From Panagrolaimus kolymaensis (taxonomy: Eukaryota > Nematoda > Chromadorea > Rhabditida > Panagrolaimidae): a stretch of 64,000 nt of DNA. Below, piece after piece: positions 42,470-53,399 of the stretch (positions are counted from its first letter, which is position 1; every line of letters begins with the position of its first letter). The translations under genes were made by a program, and so were the position numbers. The notes under the pieces are model-generated. The model worked only from the letters and a program-made list of their open reading frames with translations, was not told where the DNA came from and searched no databases. The stretch is from contig JAJQJQ010000025.1 in NCBI GenBank assembly GCA_028622995.1, positions 124,001 through 188,000 of the forward strand, read 5' to 3'.

Positions 42470-43245
42470 TCAACTTGTCACTGAGTAAAGACGACGAATA
42501 GCCCATATCAAAATAATCATGCATATTGTATTAAGAAGCGGTAGAAAAATATATGTCCAGCAATCACCTGAAAAACAAGAAGAGTTATATTTATTAACAA
42601 GTAAATAAAAGATTATCGCAGCAAAAACAAAAGCAAAATACGAATGTCAACTTACTATTAGTTTTACTTGAAGCATAGCAAGCTAAACCAAGAATACAAA
42701 GGCAAATACAATCAAGAAAAGCAAGAATACCAGTGATTACATAAGCATATTTGAAACGAACAAACTTGTTACGATTACAACTAACAGATCCAACCAGAAA
42801 TGAAACAATGATAAGCATAAACGCATCAAATCCATAAAAAAGAGAGAATACAGGCATTCGATTTTTGATAAGTAGCCAAATATTGATAACATCAAAAGTC
42901 ATCATCATTAAAGCCACAAAAATTATTCCAAATATCTGAAGAAAAAAAATACATACATTTATTATTTGAAATATTAATTACTAAACTTACTTCTCTATTA
43001 AACCATTCCTCAGCTCTTTCTTGTGGTTGTATTTCTTGAACTCGAGGTGGTTCATCATCACCCATAAAATAAAATAAACGATCAAAATTTGGATCATTTC
43101 TTTGTTGAACAAAAACTTGAGAAGGCACAGTTACTTCGGTATGAGAATTCTCTTCATTGGCAGCGGATGGTTGACGTCGTCGAGAGCGATGAGATGAAAA
43201 ATCTGTATGCGATTCATAACCTGAAACTGGAAGAACAACAGCCAT
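42470..43245 (-). CDS. Four-transmembrane protein with long N-terminal tail, copy D
   Basis: Exons 42991-43245, 42656-42935 and 42470-42567: the same three exons and phases as copy C (9502-10278), in inverted orientation 32 kb away, 210 aa. By eye 200 of 210 residues match copy C. Seven of the ten differences are in exon 1 (the hydrophilic tail), two are in exon 2 and one in exon 3 (SVTS end). The promoter from 43246 to about 43430 and the 3' UTR are also shared. Function unknown; four membrane segments and the IKNRMPVFSLFYGFD loop are intact. Confidence 0.8.
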
Positions 43246-43468
43246 TTTTTGATGATTTGATTTTTGATTGAAGAGAAAATGAATGAAAGTTTTTGTTTTG
43301 TGAAGAAAACTTCTGTCATCTCAAAATGATGCATAATTTCATGCAAATTTTCACGCGTAAAAATTATTTGCAAAAAATGATTTTAAAAATGAATAGTTCG
43401 CCACAAAAAAAACGATGCAAAAAAAGTTTCTAAGCAATTTTTAGGTTAAAAAAATAACTTCAATGCCC

Positions 43469-43587
43469 TCATCCAAGTATGCCAAAGAGAATAACATCGT
43501 AAAAGCTAAAAAAGAAAATAGTTTAAAAAAATAAGCGTAAAGTTTACATACTTTCCCTTTAATTAATAAATCATTTTTTTCAGCCAT
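43469..43587 (-). pseudogene. 4TM-family relic upstream of copy D
   Basis: The A/B-type promoter block (in reverse, 43588-43720: TTTTTTCATTACAAGG, GCTTTCATTTCGTCAAA) leads to an ATG and a 12-codon exon 1 (MAEKNDLLIKGK, then GTATGTAAAC, as in copies A and B). After a TTTTTTAG acceptor only FYDVILFGILG-stop remains, resembling the DCICLCILG segment. The middle of the gene is missing. The second piece is also present upstream of copy C. Confidence 0.5.
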
Positions 43588-43720
43588 TTTTGAGTTTGAC
43601 GAAATGAAAGCGAACAAAAGTAAAAACCTTGTAATGAAAAAACTAAAATGTTGAAAGTGGAAAAGTTGAAAGAAAGCGAAAGTGATTGAGTATTTATGCA
43701 ATTTTTTTTTCAAGTGAAAT

Positions 43721-44335
43721 TTTCAAAGGCTATTTTTATGCTAACGCCAGTTGAGCATTTCCAAATGGTTCAAAAATTGTTATAACTTACAAGGTTAAAA
43801 GATGGAGGTTGAATCAAAAAATAATACATTTAGTTGTATCAAAAATGTTTGATACTATAAAAAGGAATTTTTGTATAAATTAAACTCGCATAAAGCTTCA
43901 CGTTGTGTTTAAAACATTCGATTGTAAAAAACTACGATGATTGTCGTCTGCTTGCCATAATAATATTTTTTATATTATATTCAACTAACTGCTTTTACTA
44001 AGAAGCAATGCATTAATCTACGAAAAAAAATCTTCAAACCATCAATTATGCTCAAATTTCTTTCCACAACTTTGGATGTGTCATTTGCATTTTTAGCTGT
44101 AAAGTACCTTTTATTTACTGATTTCAATGATAGACTTACAATAAATTTCCGAATGATGAAAGTATGAATTTTCAGGTTAGAAATTTCTTAATCACTTAAT
44201 TTTTCTTTTACACAGCTTTAAAGTTAAAATATCATACAAAAACTTCTGTAAACAAGTTATAAATAAGTTATCTTTATTTACATACAAAATAAAACTTTGA
44301 TTAACATCAATAATAATGCAAACATTTGAAAGAAG
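43721..44335. other. Intergenic
   Basis: AT-rich; no gene seen. Confidence 0.4.
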
Positions 44336-45242
44336 TTATAATTGACCATTGTTCATCATCGGCTGATTGATTACGTTCTGACCATTGTTCATCGGTTGGT
44401 TGACGTATTGGACATTGTTCATCGGTTGATTGGCGTTGTTGTTGTTTCCAGTATCATGCCTTACTTTAACAATAAATAGCTCAAGCGCCGTACATAACAT
44501 GAATACCATACTCATAATAGGTAAAACGAAAGCACCAGCACTTACTAAAAAATGTTATGTAAGTTAAGGTAATCATCATAAAATGTTATCAGCTATTTCC
44601 AAGCCTTTGTTTTTTTAAGTATAAAAATCTTACTTACCTTGATTATATTGGTCATATTTTTGTGAAAAGAAAACTACACCATAACCAATTGTAGAACCAA
44701 TATGAAAAAAACCAAAAATCAAACAAGCAATTGCAGCTTTGCATAATAAACCAAGTTTTCCACGATCACGACAAGCAGATGAAACGACAAAGATGACACC
44801 ACTGAGAAATAAAATATCCACAAAATAAAAGATGCACAAATACCATTCAAGCATGAAAGCAAAAACGATACATCCAATATCACAGCAAATAATGAATATC
44901 AGGAAACCTATTGCAGTAGCCATCTAAAAAAGAGGATAAGTTATTAAAAGTTATAAAAGAGAAAAATCTTACATCACATGTATATTGTCCTTCACCTAAT
45001 CTTCCTCGTTGATATGGTTGTGGATAAACACCAGGATAATAACAATTTTGAATCATTGGTTGTTGTTGTTGCATGTTGTTGACATAAGGAATATTATTGG
45101 CATTGTTATTTACTTGTGGTCGAGGTAGTGCTTCGGTATAACAATTTTGTAGCATAGGTTGCTGTTGTTGTTGATGAATTGGTTCTTGTTGAGGAGGAGG
45201 CGGCGGCAGAGGCGGCTCTTGTTCATTTGAAGTATTTGACAT
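44336..45242 (-). CDS. P/Q-rich four-transmembrane protein
   Basis: Exons 44973-45242, 44638-44923 and 44336-44544, 254 aa. Exon 1 encodes a 90-residue Pro/Gln/Asn-rich tail (LPPPPPQQEPIHQQQQQPML, MQQQQPMIQNCYYPG). Exon 2 starts at the first membrane segment (MATAIGFLIFIICCDIGCIV) and has two more (FYFVDILFLSGVIFVVSSAC; ALKAAIACLIFGF-like). Exon 3 has the fourth (GAFVLPIMSMVFMLCTALEL) and an Asn/Gln tail with three repeats of NQPM(M)NNxQ. Intron 1 just before TM1 and the last intron before TM4 match copies A-D, so it is a distant family member with low-complexity tails on both ends. Function unknown. Confidence 0.75.
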
Positions 45243-45985
45243 TTTTTTGATGGTGATGGTTGATAATAATCACTTTTGATAGCAGCAAAACAGCAGCAAC
45301 GACGTCGATAAACAAAGTTTGATTGAACAAATGAAAATGACACATTTTTTTGGAGAAAGAGTTTTATGCAAAATTTGTTTATTGCGCTTATTTTCGCTGC
45401 TGAATCCAAAACGTAACACGCAGCCAAGCTTCCTTCCTGCTTGTTTTTCTTAAAGTTTTTGAAAATTTACATTGCATCAAAGTAACATATGTATGCATAT
45501 TGTCTACATACCAAAAACCAAATAACCTCCATCCTCTCGTTTTACTTCCTTAAAGGACCATATTCATTTGCTTCCCTTTTCAAACTCGCGGCTGGATATT
45601 CGTCCCCACAAGCGCCCACACTTTGCGTGGTCGAATATCCAGCCGCGAGTTTGAAAAGGGAAGCAAATGAATATGGTCCTTTAATTTTCTAAAAGTTCAT
45701 ACTAAAACAGCAAAATCCAAAACATTTTTACTAAAAGTTCTAAGAAGCCTTTAATCTTGCATTCTTGCATTTTAAACCCTTTATTCTCATTCTAAAGCTG
45801 CCCTAAATATTTGAGCGACCCACTTCGTTATTTAGTCACTTCGTTACGAATCTCATCGCTATAGTACCTGTACCTGTTTAGTTTTACTTTTCTTTTTTGT
45901 ACTGTAATTTTATTTTATGTATAAAATTTTGTATTAATATATTTTTTTTTGAACTTTTATTCTTTCTATTACATACATTTTTATT
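45243..45985. other. Intergenic, holding the foldback element
   Basis: No gene. The region around 45554-45680 is a foldback element listed separately; the open frame at 45489-45692 lies across it and is not a gene. Confidence 0.5.
45554..45680. mobile_element. Perfect foldback element flanked by TTAA
   Basis: The left arm from 45550 (TTAAAGGACCATATTC...) and the right arm ending 45684 (...GAATATGGTCCTTTAA) are perfectly complementary over 53 bases, with a 29-base loop at 45603-45631. TTAA lies at both borders (45550-45553, 45681-45684), as at a piggyBac-type target site. The arms include GAGTTTGAAAAGGGAAGC and GCGGCTGGATATTCG, more GC-rich than the surroundings. Zero mismatches suggest a recent insertion or recent arm conversion. 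No coding capacity. Confidence 0.85.
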
Positions 45986-47696
45986 TTAACTGATAATTCG
46001 AACACCTGTAGCAGGATGAGATGAAGCGTTTACAGCTTTGTTATGCAAAAATACTTTTCGATAATATAATGCACAAATGGCACATTCGAATGAACTTATT
46101 ATTGTTGAATATGGACCAACATAAACTGTTAAATTTACTCCAACTATCTAAAAAACAAGCTTTGATTATTTTTTGAATATGTTTAAACGGAATCGAGCTA
46201 ATTTAAAGTGTAAGTAAGGTTTACGGTAGTCATTGCTGATAACGAAAATGTGTTTATCAGACAAACATTTATTATAAATTTTTCTGCATTGTTCTGCCCA
46301 AATTTTGCTTTTTTTGGTTTTTAGAGTAGCGAAATTAAAAGTTTTATCATTTTTTACGTCTTTTTAATGAAAAAACTATGGACATTATTCAGCATAAAAA
46401 CTCACCGAATAAAATATCACTGCAATAAGATTAGGTAAAAAATCAAGTACCAATGTTGTTATCAAAGTTGATATAACCAATTTGTTTGACTGAAAAATAA
46501 AAAATAATTCATAAATTCTTGTAAATTTAATTTTTTCTTATAAAAAACTTCGAAACAAAAATAATGATTTGTTTTTTCTAAAGAAACATTAATAATGTTT
46601 GCCATTGCAATTCGAACAGATTTTATTTCCCCTTGAATTATCCCTCGTTGAATTTACTTACCCTTTCTTCAGTATTAGCAGAAAAATAAGATTTTAATTT
46701 AATTCGAATAATAATAAATAAAAATGTGCTCAAAGTTAATATGCATGCGCTAGTAAAATAACGCATATAAAAATATATTTGTCCACCAAATGTTGTGGTT
46801 TGGCATCCAAATGAATAACATGTTGTTGTTGGAGCTGATGGATAAGCGGGAATGATGCGATAAATAAATGCCAAAATGGTTAAAATTGCCATAACAAAAA
46901 GTGCAAAATAAATAACATAATAATTTTTAGTTTTGGAATATTTTAATGGATGTAAAACGCAGAGGCAGCGATCCATTCCTGGAAATTTGGAAAAGGTTAA
47001 TGAAAGCCAACAAGAAAAGGTAAAATAATTAAGGATAATTATGATAACAATTTTTTTTGTAAAAATAAACTATTTTGAAAAAAATTAATTTGTGTAAAAA
47101 GTCTATGATATTTTTACTATCGAAAAGAAAACTTCTTTTTTAGGCCAAAGTTTATTAAAAAAAATTAGAATTGCAAAATATAAATTTTCTGTTTTTATCT
47201 TTTACCTAAAATTGGCAACTTTAGGAAGCAAATAAGTTCAAGAAAATTTTTGAAATTTTAATTTCTTTACTTTCCTTTCAGAAATATGTAAAGACAAAAA
47301 AGTAATTTTTACAAAATTTTCAATGGAAATTTCCAGTTTTAAATTTCTCAAAAATTATTTTTCATTAACTAATGCTAACACAGCGACAGGTAACAGAGTA
47401 AAAAAATGTGATTGAGTGGCGCTCATAAAAAACATGATATGAGCATTATATAAAGTTGTATTAGATTTCCAACCAATCAGTAAAAATATAATATAAATAA
47501 GAGTAAAAATTGAAGTAAATGTTTGCATAATAACATATAAATTTAAACTAGGCGAAACTTCAACCAATACTCGAGCATGTTTAATAAAAGATTGAATAAA
47601 TATTTTACCAAAAATATATAGACTTAATCCTTGAGCTCCAAGAACGAAAATATATTCACCAAGAACAATGTAATTAACAAAATTTGGCGATGACAT
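45986..47696 (-). CDS. Multi-exon 7TM receptor (model uncertain at intron 1)
   Basis: Exons: 47355-47696 (end uncertain), 46662-46978, 46406-46489, 45986-46147; about 300 aa. Exon 1 has TM1-TM3 (IVLGEYIFVLGAQGLSLYIF; FTLLPVAVLAL). Exon 2 opens with MDRCLCVLHPLKYSKTKNYY (DR box) and has TM4-TM5. Exon 3 is TM6 (LVISTLITTLVLDFLPNLIA). Exon 4 is TM7 with YVGPYSTIISSFECAICALY. It aligns in layout with the gene at 53400 (CIDRILSVIFPSRYNRTRKC; LDFLPN; GPYSS). The exon 1/2 junction needs a phase-1 donor after VLAL, and no GT is available there, so either a non-canonical site is used or the gene is broken. Family: nematode rhodopsin-like chemoreceptor, class unclear. Confidence 0.6.
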
Positions 47697-48891
47697 TTTT
47701 CTGAATCATAAACTTTTGTGAAGGACAAAGAATTGGATTTTGAAGAAAAAAAATTTAGGTTCAAAACCCTGTAAACGAAAAAAATAAAAATATGTTGTTC
47801 CAGCAAATAAAAAATGGCCACGAAAGAATAAAACACAATTTTATTTTTTTAGGTAGAAATTAACTTTATTTTTTTTGTTACCGTCACTTTTTTTTAGGAA
47901 ATACCAAATAAATTTTCTTTTAAAAAAATTTACTATATGTCGTTGTCGAAGTTGTTGCACCAGGGCTATAACGAATTTATAAAAATTATAAAAGACCTGT
48001 CTTTAAATTTAAATGTCACCTTTCTTCTTTTTTTATGACTAACAAATTTCTTGGCAATGATCTTTTCCCGCTAATTTGATTTAACTTAATAAAAAAAATA
48101 AAAAAAGGTTAATAAAATTTATTTGGTTAAAATAAATAAAATTAATATTTTTCTTTCACCTTTTCTTTTTGTTAGGCAGTTATAAAAAGGTTCTAGCGTC
48201 AAAAAATAAAGAAAAATTTCAAAAGATCAAAAAATTTAATTTTAAAAGAATTTTTTGTTGCCTTTTTATATGCCATTTTAAGGTGCATATTTCTCTTTTC
48301 ACCGGAAGCTTAATAAGAAAATTATTTGTTTGTTATTTAAAAAAAATTTTTTTGTGAAGGATGGATGTTTGATGCAAGTCAATGGATGGAGAAAAATTAA
48401 AATAAATAAATATGTTTTTATTGAATGGCCATGACTTTTTCTTGTTAGAATAAGCTACATTAATGAAGTTAGTTAAAAATCAAACAGGTGAAAGAAGTAA
48501 AAATATTTTGTGAAGAGAGATCATTAACCTTGGAATCGTCCTCTTCATTTTTCTGCTTTTTTAAATGTTTTTATTCTTTCTGTTTTTAGGCTTCAAAAAA
48601 ATGCGAAACATAATTTTGAAGTTTGCTTACTGTCGTTTTTCACATTTTTAGGTACATGTTCCTAAATTTTTTCGCGTATCATTTATTTATAGCCTTTTCT
48701 AAGTAAAATGCAATCCTTATATATAGCATACACACACAAAAAATTAACAATTACTATATAAAATAGCCAAAATGTAAATACAAATTTAAAAATTTATAAA
48801 ATCATCACAAAATAATATGATAGACAAACATTAAAAATTATATAATAAATATTCAACTTCGCTCATAATATTTTTATTTTTATTTTTATTT
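47697..48891. other. Intergenic
   Basis: AT-rich, with no supported gene; the 48169-48357 frame is K/F-rich and unsupported. Confidence 0.4.
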
Positions 48892-48900
48892 TTATTTTTT
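48871..48900. repeat. TTTTTA hexanucleotide microsatellite
   Basis: Four to five TTTTTA units directly after (on the minus strand) and overlapping the stop of the HSP70-like gene. Confidence 0.8.
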
Positions 48901-50541
48901 TGCATCTTTATTTCTTCCAAATTCAGCTTTGATTTTTAATAACTCGCAACTTTTTTTAAGATGTTCTTCCGCCATTTTATTATATGGTTGTAAATTAATG
49001 TAAAGGCTTTCATGCTTTTCGCCCGTTTCATTTTTAACTTCTTTTAAAGCCCATTTAATTATGAGGGATAAAAGAAAGGCTGGGGCTGCTTTACGCTTTC
49101 CTCGAAAGGTATCAAATTCAAGCAAGATTGGATTTTGATCATCATGAATAATTTTAAAACCCCATTTTGGATTTATTTCTAATGCTTCGGGTGGAGTAGA
49201 AATTATTTTAAGCAGATCTAAAACACTTTTGTGAAATACATATTTGTTTTTTTTAAATAAAAAAATTACCAAAAATAAAAAATGATCTATGTTGTTCTTG
49301 AAGATGTCGAGCTTCTTCTCCAACCATTACTTTATTATCAACCATTGCTAAAACACATGGTATTTCACTTGCGCCTAAAATATACGACCCCGAGATTTTT
49401 ATGTTTCAATAAATGCAAACTCACCTCGCCTTGGATCTCCATCGAGTAAAAGAGTTAGAAAGGTGCCGCGTTCTAGGTTGAATAAAATGAGAGGTCCTTG
49501 AAGTATTTCATTTTCATCAATTGTCAAATCATAAAAAGAATTAATATCCATTTTAAGGGTGATTTTAATTATTTTATCTTTATATTTTTCTGCTTTAATC
49601 ATTTCAAGGCATATTATTCCTCCTTGATTATCAAATTTATAAAGCTGAAAATGGAGGCATTTTAATATTTCTTAACGTGCCTCTAAACCCACCATTAAAT
49701 CTTCGGTTACTTTTTTAATTTCCACGGATCTTTCTATGGGTAAATTAGCTGATTTATCCAAAACAATGAGACTGTTTATGATGGCGTTTAGAACATTTTC
49801 ATTCTTTTTTGAAACAGGCAATACTCCAAAACCTTCAAAAACTAATGGGCAAACAAAAAATTTATGTTGTTTTTCATTCAAAACTGCTAAAGTATTTTTG
49901 ACATAAGATTCAGGTAAAAAATCTGTTACATCTTTTTCACATGCAACCACATTGTTCGAAGAATTTAACATATTTTTTATGTTATTAAAGGTTTTTTTTA
50001 CATCACGCGGTCCATTTAGTGGTTGTTGATAAGTTAAAATAACTTTTTTTGGATTGAATTTAAAAATTATGGCTCCAAGGAATTGATATCCAAATGGATA
50101 AACTTTGTCCATAGATATTATACGACAGTTTGATTCATCTTACTTTAATTCATAATAAGCAATATAAAACTCATGAACAATTACTATAACCACGGTATCC
50201 CCAACTTTAGTTCCAGGATTTGCAGCTAATAAGGCTGCTGAAGCATACAATGGATCACTATCAATAAATACACAAGGAATTTTCTTTTTATCACAAAAGT
50301 TTTTACATTTTTTTCGTAAATTATAAGCTTCTTTATAATCCGGGATTTCAAAGATTGAAAAACAAACAGCTTTAAGATTTGGAACTTTCAAAATTTTTTC
50401 CAGCGCAGTTGGGTTTTCTTTTTCTAAGTCATCAACACAATGTCTTAAATCGGTTGCGAATGTTTCGGTGTTAACAGTAATAAATTGAATACTTGGTGGA
50501 GGCAATAAGGATTGGTAAGTAAAGAAAAGAATATTCGACAT
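48892..50541 (-). pseudogene. Degenerate HSP70-like gene with permuted domain order and one internal stop
   Basis: Exons 49681-50541, 49425-49644, 49270-49374 and 48892-49217; about 503 codons in one frame. Exon 1 begins inside an HSP70 ATPase domain: LKAVCFSIFEIPDYKEAYNL, CVFIDSDPLYASAALLAANP and VGDTVVIVIVHEFYIAYYEL match the VITVPAYF..., EPTAAALAY and IFDLGGGTFDVS regions in order. One TAA interrupts it at 50140. NSLIVLDKSANLPIERSVEI and the start of exon 2 (LYKFDNQGG) match the substrate-binding beta domain; exon 2 runs on through MDINSFYDLTIDENEIL into ILFNLERGTFLTLLLDGD, which matches the N-terminal DLGTT loop. Exons 3-4 continue the N-terminal half (VLAMVDNKVMVGEEAR; WGFKIIHDDQNPILLEF; ESLYINLQ). 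Intron 1 is only 36 nt and uses a GC donor. Chaperone activity is unlikely. Confidence 0.65.
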
Positions 50542-51461
50542 TTTTTAAATTTAAAAAAATAAGAAAATAACTGAACACGCTTGATTTTCCTTTCAAAAAA
50601 GTGAAGAAATGGACAAAAAATGATAAGAAAGAACTGTTTGCCTTTCAAAACGCAAACAATGATATGTATTATATACAGGGAAAAAGAGGATTGTTTTTGA
50701 CACGGCCCTTATTTCGGTTGTTTAATTTGACAATGAGTCAATCATGTCATAAAAAAGCTTTTTTTGAGGGATGACCTATCTTCGTTTAATTTCTTTTAAA
50801 ATCAACAATAGAAAAAAAATTTTATTTCTTAAAATGTTTATGATCCGCAGTAAAAAGCTAAGAAGAACCAATATAAAAATATACCATCAAAAATCGTAGT
50901 ATTTAAAAACGCAAATTTAATATCAAAGAAATACAACATGTCAAGTTTTCAGAATGCTATTAGCTAAAATTTTCCATATAGACTTTGTAATTTCATTCCT
51001 TATCATGGATTTCTTCCTTCATTATTTGTAATGAAATTAATCAAGCAGCAGCCATTAAATGAGTAACAAAAAGCGTGGATTTTATTTTTTTTATTTTCAT
51101 TTTTACTAAAGTTAAGTCTGGCTGGCATTCAAAATAAAAGTGTAAAAGTCTTATTTTTGTAAAAAGATTTTTTGCTTGGATTTAAAACTATACATACGAC
51201 GTCTTGTGCAATGATTTGATTTTTTAGTTTTTCTTTTCTAAACATAATAATCTTTTGTTTTTGCAATTATTTTTTTGAGTAAGCTTTCAGGGGATTCATA
51301 AGTGTTGTTATGAATGGTTATAAACATAGTTGTTTTGCATGCAAAAACTTGAAGAAAACATTTCAGGTCATTTGTTTATTTAGTCAATACGACAAACGAA
51401 CGAGGTTTATTGGCAGATTATTTTTACAAATCGTTTTACTCTCTTTTTATCTTTAGCAATC
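50542..51461. other. Intergenic
   Basis: Divergent promoters of the HSP70-like and SART3-like genes. No HSE array that I can support; AT-rich. Confidence 0.4.
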
Positions 51462-52119
51462 ATGGGATATGATAATGAAGTGGATTTGCTTTTAAACCAA
51501 ATTAAAGCATCTGAAAGACTTGAAGAAATTCGAGATGCTTTTGAAGCTTTTTCTCAACATTTTACAGTTATTCCAGAATTATGGACACTTTGGTTGCAGT
51601 ACGTGTCTTTCTTTTTATTCTAAGATTTCAATGATTTAAAATATTTTAATTTTTAGGGAAGAAAATAAAAATAAACGGGAAGATGAAAGAAAAGTTCAAA
51701 TTGAAAAAATAAATTTACTTGCCAGGAAACATTTTTATCATAAAAAATTTTTAAATTTTTCTATTGAAACCTTTGAAGTTAGTTTTGAAAAAGAATTATT
51801 TAAAATTAAATTTATTTCATTGCTTTTTTAGGAAGGTTTATTTGGTCGAACATTAAATTGGGAAAATAGTAATAATTTTAAAATTCCCAATTATTTCGAA
51901 AAATATTCATTGAAATGGAATTTAAAAGTGATTGAAGAAGCTTTAATTTATCCTCATAATAAATTAGAAGAATTAAAAGATTTTTATGATGAAAGATCGC
52001 GTAGGTTTCCATATTTTATTTTTATAAAAAAAATTTGCATTTTTCTGCCTTCAAAAGCGAAATTCCGCTTACCGCTCGATCAAGAAACAACGATGAACGA
52101 ACAACTTCATGCTGTATGA
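51462..52119 (+). CDS. Truncated SART3-like HAT-repeat protein
   Basis: Exons 51462-51598, 51657-51777 and 51832-52119, GT..AG, 181 aa. MGYDNEVDLLLNQIKASERL, then EEIRDAFEAFSQHFTVIPEL followed by WTLWLQEE, is the HAT (half-a-TPR) pattern of the SART3 N-terminus, where R...F..F......LW..WL..E recurs; SART3 recycles U4/U6 snRNPs. HAT-like helices continue through KINLLARKHFYHKKFLNFSI. The usual protein is 800-960 aa with more than ten HAT repeats and two RRMs; here reading ends after about 170 residues in unrelated sequence (KICIFLPSKAKFRLPLDQ). The final bases resemble the 4TM leader (TCAAGAAACAACGATGAAC). Probably a truncated duplicate. Confidence 0.6.
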
Positions 52120-52467
52120 AATGAATCTATGTATTTTACTTTGTTTTAATGTAATATAAATTGTGTTGTGTAAAAAATAAAGTATTAAAGTTTCACATTT
52201 TTTGTTGATTTCCATTTCAATCTTTCAAATTTGGCTAAATTTCATTCTTGTTTTCTTTGCAATTGCTTCATAATAATGCAAAACGTTTTTTCAAAAGAGT
52301 TTCTGGAAATAAAACAACAGCTTCTTGAATCGATTCATTAAAAAAAATCATTGTGTTTTTTAAATCTTCTGGCTGTTTATTATAATAATATTTTAAAAGT
52401 ATGATGGTAAAGAACATCTTTTTCAGATAGGACTGTTGATGTTTTCCAATATCAATATACTGCCTTT

Positions 52468-52617
52468 CAGGGTTTGGCGGAATTACGCTTACGCATTACG
52501 TTTTTGCGTAATTACGCACTTTTTTGGACTTACGCTTACGCTTACGTTTGGGTAAGTGAAATTTTAAAATTACGCATTACGCGTAATGCGTAATTTTTGG
52601 AGTTACGCCAAACCCTG
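52468..52617. mobile_element. 150-bp hAT-like MITE
   Basis: Terminal inverted repeats CAGGGTTTGGCG / CGCCAAACCCTG, flanked on both sides by the 8-bp direct repeat CTGCCTTT (52460-52467 and 52618-52625). CAGGG termini with 8-bp duplications are typical of hAT. The interior is built of TTACGC/GCGTAA repeats including the palindrome ATTACGCATTACGCGTAAT. It has no coding capacity, and the perfect duplication suggests fairly recent insertion. Confidence 0.9.
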
Positions 52618-52625
52618 CTGCCTTT

Positions 52626-53399
52626 ATTTGCATTATTATTGCTGTATAAAGTTATAATTTTATTTCAACTTTGTGTGTTTAATTGTTCGTCGTCTTTGGT
52701 CAAAACAAAATAAGTTAGGAGGTAATTGATTAAAAAAAACAAAAAAATAGAAAAATTTTCACCCAAATTTCAAAGTACATACTTTTATCGAAGGCCTCGA
52801 CGACTTGGAATTATTGCGAAGCGGTTTTCTGATCTCCCATCTAATCATAAGCTATGTATTATTACCACCTTAATTTCTTGAAATTTAAAGCAAGTTTAAC
52901 TACAAACAAAATTTTTAAACTACATATATTTTAGAACCCTTTAGACTTTCTAAATTTAGTTCACCAATTTAAACGACAATTAAATAATTTATTTTGTGCA
53001 AAAAAATATATTTTACCGATTAAAGAACAAAAATACATACATACAATTATTAATACAGAAGAGAACTTTTCTAAAAAGGGTGAGCATAATTATTTTTCAT
53101 TAAAAATTTAAAAAGTTATTTTTAGTGGAAGAAAAAAAAATGAAGCGGATGTACGTAGTAAATTAAATACTATTTTAACAGAAGTTTTGAAATAAATTTA
53201 ATAATAAAGGCCGATTATAAAAGTCAGTCAAAAAAATAAAAAAGTTGCAATAATTTTTTTCAAAAAATGATTTCATTGTTAATATTTTTATGAATTTTTG
53301 TTAGTTGGATTTATATTAAAATTCTCTGTTTTTTTCCGAGTCTCAACAAGATTTTTTTGATCTCAACAGGAATTATTTATTCAATCCAAAATTTTATAA
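52626..53399. other. Intergenic
   Basis: AT-rich. A CTCAACAG acceptor 33 nt before the next gene's ATG may be a trans-splice site. Nothing else seen. Confidence 0.4.

Noticed and set aside
45550..45684. Hairpin as a microRNA precursor or bacterial-type terminator
   Set aside because: The stem is too long and too perfect for a miRNA and is bounded by TTAA; no bacterial context. A transposon foldback fits better.
45489..45692. 67-codon frame across 45.5-45.7 kb
   Set aside because: It spans both arms of the foldback element; the same peptide appears in reverse complement, so it is not a gene.
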